From Flavobacterium sp. UGB4466 (GTDB lineage: Bacteria > Bacteroidota > Bacteroidia > Flavobacteriales > Flavobacteriaceae), in contig NZ_CAGKLC010000007.1 of assembly GCF_903469665.1 (NCBI RefSeq), positions 1 to 64,000 on the forward strand: a DNA stretch of 64,000 nt, written 5' to 3'. The first letter of the stretch is position 1; each line of letters begins with the position of its first letter. Shown here piece after piece: positions 57,911-64,000 of the stretch. A model generated the notes under the pieces. That model was not told the origin of the DNA, did no database searches, and worked only from the letters and a program-made list of their open reading frames with translations. The translations under genes were made by a program, and so were the position numbers.

Positions 57911-58615
57911 TTATTTCAGTAAAGCGGTATCTAAATGATGTAACCAGTTTTCTTTATAGCTATTTCCTATTGGTATTTCGACCGTATTTATTTCAACTTC
58001 ATTCTTAGAATAAGCGGTTAGTTTTTTGATCTGAATGATATAAGAGCGGTGAACACGGACAAAATTAGCATCTAATTGTTTCTCAAAAACAGAAATATTC
58101 TGCTTAATATGATGTGATTTTCCGTTTTCGAGATGAATGGTAATATAATCTTTTAGGCTTTCAACAAATAAGATATCATCAAATATAATTTTAATATTTC
58201 TGCTTCCGCTGGTTACAAAAATATGATTTTCAGAGTCTGATTTTGTTTCCTTTTTCAAAGGCTGTACTTGTTTGAATTTTTCTATCGAGACAAAAAAACG
58301 GTCAAAAGTTATAGGTTTTAAGAGATAATCAATGACATTAAGTTCATAACCTTCTATGGCATATTCCCGATAAGCAGTCGTGAAAATTACCTTAGGCGGA
58401 TTTTTTAATTTCTTTAAAAATTCATTGCCTTTTAAGAGTGGCATTTCTATATCCAGAAAAATTAAATCGACTGTGTTTGTTTCTAAAAAAGTATAAGCTT
58501 TAAGTGCATTTTCGAAAGAATCGATAAGTTCGAAATTTTCAAAATTCACTAAATGAGAAGCAATTAATTCTCTTGCCAAAGGTTCGTCGTCAATGATGAT
58601 GCATTTGTATTTCAT
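57911..58615 (-). CDS. LytTR response regulator, system 2
   Basis: The 234-residue regulator has a receiver domain with Asp55 in VDLIFLDIEMP and the later VIFTTAYREYAIEGYELNVIDYLLKPI. The LytTR domain (about 130-230) has FVESLKDYITIHLENGKSHHIKQNISVFEKQL and VRVHRSYIIQIKKLTAYSKNEVEI. It is a paralogue of system 1 with clear differences. Its kinase gene lies 103 bases upstream on the same strand. Confidence 0.93.
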   Translation of the reverse strand: MKYKCIIIDDEPLARELIASHLVNFENFELIDSFENALKAYTFLETNTVDLIFLDIEMPLLKGNEFLKKLKNPPKVIFTTAYREYAIEGYELNVIDYLLKPITFDRFFVSIEKFKQVQPLKKETKSDSENHIFVTSGSRNIKIIFDDILFVESLKDYITIHLENGKSHHIKQNISVFEKQLDANFVRVHRSYIIQIKKLTAYSKNEVEINTVEIPIGNSYKENWLHHLDTALLK

Positions 58616-58718
58616 TCAAAAAAAGAATATTTTTTAGAAAATCTAAGTTAAGGGTTTTGAGTCAGTTTTGGTTATAGCTCTAAAAAATCTTAGGAGTTTT
58701 CATTTTGTGATCTTAAAA

Positions 58719-59771
58719 TTAAATGTTGAGGTAAAGTTTAACGGCATAAGTAATTTCCGTTTCTTCAATTTCTAATTGATGTTTTTGGGGATATAATAAA
58801 TCCAATTGTTTTCGAACATTTTCTAAGCCAATTTTAGATTTATCCGAGATTTTATTAAAATCGTTTTTAGGTTTTGTGTTGTCAATGCTAAAAATGATTT
58901 GTTGTTTGTTGCTTTCTAAATGCAAAAAAATCATTGCTTTTTCGGTTTCGTTAATTACCCCATGTTTAAAGGCGTTTTCGATAAAAGTTAATAGAATTAG
59001 AGGAGATATCTTGTTGCTTACTTCGATGTTTTTAGTAAATGAAATAGTCAATCTGTTTTCGCTGTAGCGTAATTTTTCCAGACCAATATAATTTTCAATT
59101 AACGCAATTTCTTTTTCGATCGATACATAATCTTCGTTGCAGCGATAGAGAACAAAATCTAAAATTTCAGATAATTTTGCAATAACTTCCGGTGCTTTAT
59201 CATCTTTTTTTAGTGTTAAAGTATATAGATTATTTAATGTATTGAAAAGGAAATGTGGATTCAGTTGATTTTTTAGAATCTTCAGTTCCATTGATTTTTT
59301 CTCTTCTTCTAATTTTAAAAGCCGTTGTTGTTTACGGTTAAAACTTATAAAACCTAAAATAATAACAGGATAGGTAAGGAACGAGAATTCTCTTAGCATC
59401 AATTTAACCGAAGTTAATCTTTCGATAACGGTCATTTTATGCCCAAGCCAATCATCAAAGAAACCTGGGAATTTTGGTTCGAGATAATAAAATTTTAAAA
59501 TCATTAAAAGGGCAAAAATGAAATAGAGCCAGCCCAATGCGGAAATTGTAAAAAGTAAATATTTCTTTTTATTTAGTGTGTGGGGAATAATCCAATAAAT
59601 CAGACCATACCCAACAGCTGCCTGTGCTCCAATTTTCCAGGAATATATAAATAGAAAAGCATAAGAATTTTCGTTGTCAGATTTATTCGAAAAATAAAAA
59701 AATAAAAAGAAAATCCAGTAGAAACAATGAAGAGCTGCTCTTTTTAAATCAATTTGTTTGATGAAATTCAT
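58719..59771 (-). CDS. LytS-type sensor histidine kinase, system 2
   Basis: The 350-residue kinase has four or more N-terminal membrane helices (about 12-150). The phosphoacceptor is in LKNQLNPHFLFNTLNNLYTLTL, with LTFIENAFKHGVIN and later ISDKSKIGLENVRKQL. It is a paralogue of the system 1 kinase. I chose ATG 59771 (MNFIKQIDLKRAALHC), since the ten residues above look unrelated. The signal it detects is unknown. Confidence 0.88.
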   Translation of the reverse strand: MNFIKQIDLKRAALHCFYWIFFLFFYFSNKSDNENSYAFLFIYSWKIGAQAAVGYGLIYWIIPHTLNKKKYLLFTISALGWLYFIFALLMILKFYYLEPKFPGFFDDWLGHKMTVIERLTSVKLMLREFSFLTYPVIILGFISFNRKQQRLLKLEEEKKSMELKILKNQLNPHFLFNTLNNLYTLTLKKDDKAPEVIAKLSEILDFVLYRCNEDYVSIEKEIALIENYIGLEKLRYSENRLTISFTKNIEVSNKISPLILLTFIENAFKHGVINETEKAMIFLHLESNKQQIIFSIDNTKPKNDFNKISDKSKIGLENVRKQLDLLYPQKHQLEIEETEITYAVKLYLNI

Positions 59772-60069
59772 AGGATATTTTAAATAGGAGCAAGATAACA
59801 AAATATAGAAATAAGCTTTGTTTAGGACTATAAATAATAAGATTTTGCCTTCAATAATAGCAGTTCGGCATACGAATACAACAGAATTGAATTATTCATT
59901 ATTTGATTGCTAAAACTACCTTTTCAGTTGCGCCTGTAATGATCAGAAGTTCTTCCAATTATATTCGCTTAAAAATAATTAGGATCAAATTTATCCTTGT
60001 ATTGATTCTATTTCTGAGTGACATGCTGAAGTAAAATCGCCTTAAAATAATAAACGGACCTAAAACGAA

Positions 60070-61152
60070 ATGAAAAAAATGATTAAACACACAATTGGTA
60101 TTCTGATTTTAATAAGTTCTTTAAACTTATTTTCGCAAGAAAAAAAACAAGAAATTAAATACAACGAGGCTTCCAGAGCAATCAGGCCTACTTTGTTTGC
60201 AGACTTAGGCGAAACTTGCCAAACTCCGGACGGGATGGCTCTTGATAAGAAAGGAAATTTATTTCTTTCGATTACAAATGCAATTTCATTTGAAAAGTAC
60301 GGCAGTAAAATTTTAACTTTCGATAAAAATGATAAACCGATAACCTGGTTCGACAAATTACCATTGCATCCTGTTACACAAAAAGTACATCCGATGGGAA
60401 TGGAGTTTGGCCCTGATGGGAATCTATATATTATGGACAATCAGTTTTTTGCTGGAAAAGAGAATTTCTCGAGATTAATTAGAATTATAGTAAAAGACGG
60501 AAAACCAATAAATGCTGAGGTTTTGGCCGAAGGATTTAATTTTGGAGAAGCCATAAGATGGTTTAAAAACCGAATTTATATTACAGATGCTTTGTTTGAA
60601 AACAGAAGAGAAAGCGGAATTTATAGTTTTTCGTTAGAGGAATTAAATAAGAAAAAGATTGTCCTGGATTCATCAAATAAGAAAAATTATCGGATTGCAA
60701 CTTTTATCTTAAAACCTGAAGTTACCAAGAGAACAATTGGGATTGATGGAATTGCTTTCGATAAAAAGGGAAATCTATATGCAGGAAATTTTGGTGATGG
60801 AGTAATTACTAAAATAGAATTCTACAGCGATGGAAAAGTAAAATCTAAAAAAGTTGTTTTTGATTCGGATAAATTAAAATGTTGCGATGGTTTTTTTTAT
60901 GATAAAAAGCGAAACTCTATTTTCATTGCCAATTATGAAAACAATAGTGTACACGAATTAAATTTAGATACAAATACTATTTCTTTAATTTGGGAAAATG
61001 ATAATGCTGACGGTTCTGACGGGCAATTGGATAATCCTTGTGAGACTATTGTTTATAAAGGAAAACTGTTAGTTGTGAACTATGATACTTTTGAAGGAGA
61101 AAAAAACAAAGAAGCAGATCGTTTTCATACTATTTCCAGTTTTAAATTATAA
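60070..61152 (+). CDS. SMP-30/gluconolactonase-like beta-propeller protein
   Basis: The 360-residue protein has a signal peptide (about 1-22, ending LNLFSQ). It shows repeated beta-propeller blade patterns such as TPDGMALDKKGNLFLSI, HPMGMEFGPDGNLYIMDN and IGIDGIAFDKKGNLYAGNFGDG, each with the family's D-x-x-G-N-L-Y. A metal-binding Asp/Asn set probably sits in these blades. The substrate, whether lactone or other ester, is not decided. It ends in a strong bidirectional terminator facing pruA. Confidence 0.85.
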   Translation: MKKMIKHTIGILILISSLNLFSQEKKQEIKYNEASRAIRPTLFADLGETCQTPDGMALDKKGNLFLSITNAISFEKYGSKILTFDKNDKPITWFDKLPLHPVTQKVHPMGMEFGPDGNLYIMDNQFFAGKENFSRLIRIIVKDGKPINAEVLAEGFNFGEAIRWFKNRIYITDALFENRRESGIYSFSLEELNKKKIVLDSSNKKNYRIATFILKPEVTKRTIGIDGIAFDKKGNLYAGNFGDGVITKIEFYSDGKVKSKKVVFDSDKLKCCDGFFYDKKRNSIFIANYENNSVHELNLDTNTISLIWENDNADGSDGQLDNPCETIVYKGKLLVVNYDTFEGEKNKEADRFHTISSFKL

Positions 61153-61191
61153 ATCCTGTTCAGAAATAAAAAACAATAGTTTAAACAAAGC

Positions 61192-61226
61192 AAAAGCCAA
61201 ATCTAAATTTTTAGATTTGGCTTTTT
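61192..61226. terminator. Bidirectional terminator before pruA
   Basis: AAAAGCCAAATCTA pairs exactly with TAGATTTGGCTTTT over a six-base loop, with T runs on both strands. It separates the SMP-30-like gene from convergent pruA. Confidence 0.9.
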
Positions 61227-61265
61227 GGTATTGACTTTAAGACTTTTGACTTTCCAGCTTTAAGA

Positions 61266-62891
61266 CTATCCTAAGAAAGGATATCTGTAATCTTCAGGAG
61301 TTACAAAGGTTTCTTTGATGGTTCTAGGAGATGCCCAACGCAATAAGTTCAATGCAGAACCTGCTTTATCGTTAGTTCCTGAAGCTCTTGCTCCACCAAA
61401 AGGTTGCATTCCTACAACAGCTCCTGTTGGTTTATCGTTGATGTAGAAGTTACCTGCAGCATTTTGTAATTTTACTGTAGCTACTTCAATTGCATAACGA
61501 TCCTGGCTAAATACCGCTCCTGTTAAAGCGTACTCAGAAGTAGTATCTACTAATTCTAAAGTTTCTTCCCATTTAGCATCTTCGTAAACATAAATAGTGA
61601 TTACAGGTCCGAATAATTCGGTTTCCATTGTAGTATATTTTGGGTTTGTAGTTACGATAACTGTTGGCTCAATAAAGTAACCAACTGATTTATCGTAGTT
61701 TCCACCAACGATGATTTCAGCATCAGCGTCTTTTTTAGCCTGGTCGATGAAGCTCGCCAATTTATCAAAAGAACCTTCGTGGATAACCGCTGTAATAAAG
61801 TTTCCGAAATCTTCCGGAGAACCCATTTTCATTGATTTTACATCGGCAACTAATTGTTCTTTAACTGCTGGCCATAAACTTTGTGGAATATAAGCTCTTG
61901 AAGCTGCAGAACATTTTTGTCCCTGAAATTCAAATGCACCACGGGCAATTCCTGTAGCCACTTGTTTTACGTTAGCGCTTGGGTGTGCAATGATAAAATC
62001 TTTACCACCAGTTTCTCCAACGATTCTTGGGTAAGTTTTGTAGTGGTGAATGTTAGCACCAATTTTAGCCCAGATGTCTTTAAATACATGAGTTGATCCT
62101 GTAAAGTGAACTCCTGCAAAATCACGGCTTGCTAAAACAGTATCTGTAATCATTAAGGCATCACCAAAAACAACATTGATTACTCCATCAGGAACACCTG
62201 CTTCTTTGAAAATATCGATAATGATTTTTGCAGAGAAAACCTGACTGTCGCTTGGTTTCCAAACCACAACATTACCCATCATAGCAGCACTTGCAGGAAG
62301 ATTAGCAGCGATAGCAGTAAAGTTGAAAGGAGTAATCGCGTAAACGAAACCTTCAAGAGGTCTGTATTCTAAACGGTTCCACGTAGAAGAATCTGATTTT
62401 GGCTGATCTCCGTAAATCTGAGTCATGAATTCTACATTGTAACGTAAAAAGTCGATTAGCTCACAAGCAGCATCAATTTCTGCCTGATGAATATTTTTAG
62501 ACTGACCGATCATTGTTGCTGCATTAATGCGGGCTCTGTATGGTCCTGCAATAAGCTCAGCAGCTTTTAAGAAAATAGCAGCACGTTGTTCCCATGCCAT
62601 ATTTGCCCATGCTTTTCTTGATTCAAGAGCGTTGGCAATCGCTTTTTCGATATGTTGTTTTTCAGCTAAATGGTAGGTTCCTACGATATGTTTGTGATCG
62701 TGAGGAGCTGATATTGTTCTTGTATTTCCAGTTCTGATTTCTTCGCTTCCGATGTATAACGGCACGTCGATTTTAGAGTTCCATAAAGTAGTGTAAGCTG
62801 CCTGAACTGCTGCTTTTTCTGGTGAATTAGGTGCGTATCCTTTTACCGGTTCGTTTACCGCTTTTGGTACGTGAAAGAATCCTTTTAGCAT
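61266..62891 (-). CDS. pruA: L-glutamate gamma-semialdehyde dehydrogenase
   Basis: PruA oxidises glutamate semialdehyde to glutamate, the last step of proline breakdown. The 541-residue ALDH has FEFQGQKCSAASRAY with the catalytic cysteine, IVGETGGKDFIIA with the glutamate region, and ELFGPVITIYVYED near the end. Length matches the family. I used the ATG at 62891 (MLKGFFHVPKAVNEPVK), the usual beginning. It appears monocistronic here, without a PRODH partner in the window. Confidence 0.95.
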   Translation of the reverse strand: MLKGFFHVPKAVNEPVKGYAPNSPEKAAVQAAYTTLWNSKIDVPLYIGSEEIRTGNTRTISAPHDHKHIVGTYHLAEKQHIEKAIANALESRKAWANMAWEQRAAIFLKAAELIAGPYRARINAATMIGQSKNIHQAEIDAACELIDFLRYNVEFMTQIYGDQPKSDSSTWNRLEYRPLEGFVYAITPFNFTAIAANLPASAAMMGNVVVWKPSDSQVFSAKIIIDIFKEAGVPDGVINVVFGDALMITDTVLASRDFAGVHFTGSTHVFKDIWAKIGANIHHYKTYPRIVGETGGKDFIIAHPSANVKQVATGIARGAFEFQGQKCSAASRAYIPQSLWPAVKEQLVADVKSMKMGSPEDFGNFITAVIHEGSFDKLASFIDQAKKDADAEIIVGGNYDKSVGYFIEPTVIVTTNPKYTTMETELFGPVITIYVYEDAKWEETLELVDTTSEYALTGAVFSQDRYAIEVATVKLQNAAGNFYINDKPTGAVVGMQPFGGARASGTNDKAGSALNLLRWASPRTIKETFVTPEDYRYPFLG

Positions 62892-62892
62892 G

Positions 62893-62935
62893 TTATTTAA
62901 AATTAGATAATTAGACAATTTAAGAATTAGACGAT
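62893..62935 (-). repeat. ATTAGATAATTAGACAATT repeat near pruA start
   Basis: The sequence AATTAGATAATTAGACAATTT recurs from 22191-22232 and precedes pruA on the minus strand. It is short and AT-rich, so chance cannot be excluded. Confidence 0.4.
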
Positions 62936-62964
62936 TTGATTGTTACGAATAATCTAACGCTGCA

Positions 62965-62972
62965 CAAAAGTA
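62965..62972 (-). promoter_or_regulatory. Promoter -7 box for pruA
   Basis: The minus strand reads TACTTTTG, matching TAnnTTTG, 74 bases upstream of pruA. A TTG stands 23 bases further upstream, a wide spacing. Confidence 0.5.
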
Positions 62973-63045
62973 CAAAGGATAAATTAATAATTTGACAAAT
63001 TTGTGATTAAGATAACGATAAAAAAGGGAGTTTTAAACCTAATTT

Positions 63046-63432
63046 TTAGTTTAAAGCAAAAGGAGCACACATTCTGAAAGTTGGAACAATTACTTTGAAT
63101 GTTTTGGTAGTGGTAAAGTTGATCATATTAAAATGACCTTTCATTGCACCATAAGGAGATGACAATAAACAGCCTGAACTATAAGTGTGATTTTCGCCGG
63201 GTTTTAAAACCGGTTTTTTCCCAATAACACCTTCACCGTCAACAATCTCAAGGTCGTTCAAAGAGTCAAAAATTTCCCAGTGACGAGAAGTTAACTGAAC
63301 AGAATCTTTGCTGTGATTTTCGATTGTAACGACATAGCTAAAAGCAAAGTGAATCTTATAGTTCTTGAAGTAAGTGCCTTCAAAACTAGTCAAAACAGAT
63401 ATTTTTATGCCTCTTGTTATCTGAGAAACCAT
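63046..63432 (-). CDS. apaG: ApaG family protein
   Basis: The 128-residue protein has the ApaG domain over nearly all its length. It opens ITRGIKISVLTSFEGTYFKNYKIHFAFSYVVTIENHSKDSVQLTSRHWEIFDS and has VVDGEGVIGKKPVLKPGENHTYSSGCLLSSPYGAMKGHF in the second half, with the family's GEGVIGKKPVL and YSSGC. ApaG has a fibronectin-like fold and is linked to ion and DNA-protection functions in E. coli, with no defined activity. A -7 box lies at 63466. Confidence 0.95.
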   Translation of the reverse strand: MVSQITRGIKISVLTSFEGTYFKNYKIHFAFSYVVTIENHSKDSVQLTSRHWEIFDSLNDLEIVDGEGVIGKKPVLKPGENHTYSSGCLLSSPYGAMKGHFNMINFTTTKTFKVIVPTFRMCAPFALN

Positions 63433-63465
63433 ACTAAAGTAGTATATATGTGTGCGTTATAGGTG

Positions 63466-63473
63466 CAAAGCTA
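63466..63473 (-). promoter_or_regulatory. Promoter -7 box for apaG
   Basis: The minus strand reads TAGCTTTG, matching TAnnTTTG, 34 bases from the apaG start. Confidence 0.55.
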
Positions 63474-63511
63474 CGAAAAAAAATCTTTCTGCCTAAATCC
63501 TTAACAATGTT

Positions 63512-64000
63512 TTAATTTATGATGTTTATCGAGCTTGCATTTCCTTTGCCAATCACTCTCTGGTATCGATCTGTACTTTCTCTGTAATACACCAGGATGG
63601 TGTATTCATTTTCAGTCTGATAAAAGTTACCGTCTATGGCATTTTCATAATCAATCACTCCTTTTTTATCGGCAACCGTGTATTGAAAAGCGGTAAAACC
63701 CTGTTTGATCATTACGGCTTTTTCAAATATACCTTTATCGGAATTGTAATCCATTTTGTATTCCGGAGACAGGCTGTAATTGTTGAACATCCCGCTGATG
63801 TAAATGTCCTTATTCGAGGCTCTGAAAGTTGGGGCCGACAGACTGAAATATACCCAGGCATAGTCAGCTTCGATTTCATTGTTGGAAGCATTGATATTCT
63901 TCACTACGAAATTTCCGTTTACATCCTGATTGTTCGAGTAAATCTGATTGGCTCTTGCCAGATTGGTAAACAAATAAGAGTTATAAATGTCGCCGCTGCT
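63512..64000 (-). CDS. DUF5103 family protein, C-terminal part only
   Basis: The frame is open to the right edge of the window (at least 162 residues are inside), so the true start lies outside. The visible sequence (ARANQIYSNNQDVNGNFVVKNI... KDIYISGMFNNYSLSPEYKMDY... GFTAFQYTVADKKGVIDY... ENEYTILVYYRE) matches the C-terminal half of DUF5103 proteins, an exported beta-rich family of Bacteroidota. The N-terminal signal peptide would be outside. Confidence 0.85.
   Translation of the reverse strand, partial: SSGDIYNSYLFTNLARANQIYSNNQDVNGNFVVKNINASNNEIEADYAWVYFSLSAPTFRASNKDIYISGMFNNYSLSPEYKMDYNSDKGIFEKAVMIKQGFTAFQYTVADKKGVIDYENAIDGNFYQTENEYTILVYYRESTDRYQRVIGKGNASSINIIN

Overview
The window looks like a chromosomal segment of a Flavobacterium-type member of the Bacteroidota. 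DNA is AT-rich. Starts seldom have a Shine-Dalgarno sequence. Many promoters carry the Bacteroidota -7 box TAnnTTTG, three of them with TTG 19-20 bases upstream (tRNA operon, DegT/GalE operon, DUF2797 gene). Gene content is also typical: DUF1573, DUF5103, DUF983, DUF6370, LytS/LytTR pairs, CarboxypepD_reg-like proteins and a FolK-deoxynucleoside kinase fusion. No phage, transposase, integrase, CRISPR array or rRNA operon was seen. Most of the window is housekeeping and metabolic chromosome with small accessory patches.

Layout. 1-2.7 kb: small hypothetical proteins, three of them exported, with weak codon and start signals (accessory patch). 2.7-6.2 kb: a GlxA-type regulator divergent from five small SRPBCC and VOC proteins. 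6.4-12.7 kb: serB, an archaemetzincin-like lipoprotein, membrane proteins, a GH3-family protein and DUF2797. 13-21 kb: cell-envelope genes (glycosyltransferase 9, AsmA, alpha/beta hydrolase, SppA, a CarboxypepD_reg-like protein). 21-26 kb: folK-dNK, a SpoU-family methyltransferase, DUF1573 and mutS. 26.1-26.4 kb: tRNA-Gly(GCC) and tRNA-Leu(UAA) as one unit. 27-31 kb: a repeat lipoprotein, kdtA, a DegT-family aminotransferase and galE. 31.3-32.6 kb: a tandemly duplicated two-gene toxin-antitoxin-like module. 32.6-37 kb: fabD, DUF983, an AraC regulator, YceI, YjdI and pirin. 37.5-42.2 kb: the glyoxylate shunt (aceB, aceA) divergent from a RamB-like regulator, with a 56-bp dyad in the shared upstream region. 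42.3-46.6 kb: a Crp/DUF6370/purT operon and a U32 peptidase-like gene. 46.9-53.5 kb: an outer-membrane protein, a DUF4440-like lipoprotein, a serine hydrolase, aspC, a desaturase, rsmG and a hypothetical gene. 53.9-59.8 kb: two LytS/LytTR two-component systems around a CocE/NonD hydrolase. 60-64 kb: an SMP-30-like protein, pruA, apaG and the end of a DUF5103 gene.

Intergenic DNA is unusually rich in dispersed repeats of several families: octamer AATCYANN tracts, CGCAAAG-rich copies, GCTGAGCGAAGTCGAAGC palindromes, a TTTAACACATA-bounded element, and a hairpin element whose stem covaries between two copies. A 64-base T run at 27 kb is more likely an assembly or sequencing artefact than biology. 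The strongest candidates for something undescribed are the duplicated small-gene module, the aceBA/RamB-like dyad operator and the covarying hairpin repeat. Every functional call rests on reading motifs by eye; no database search was run.
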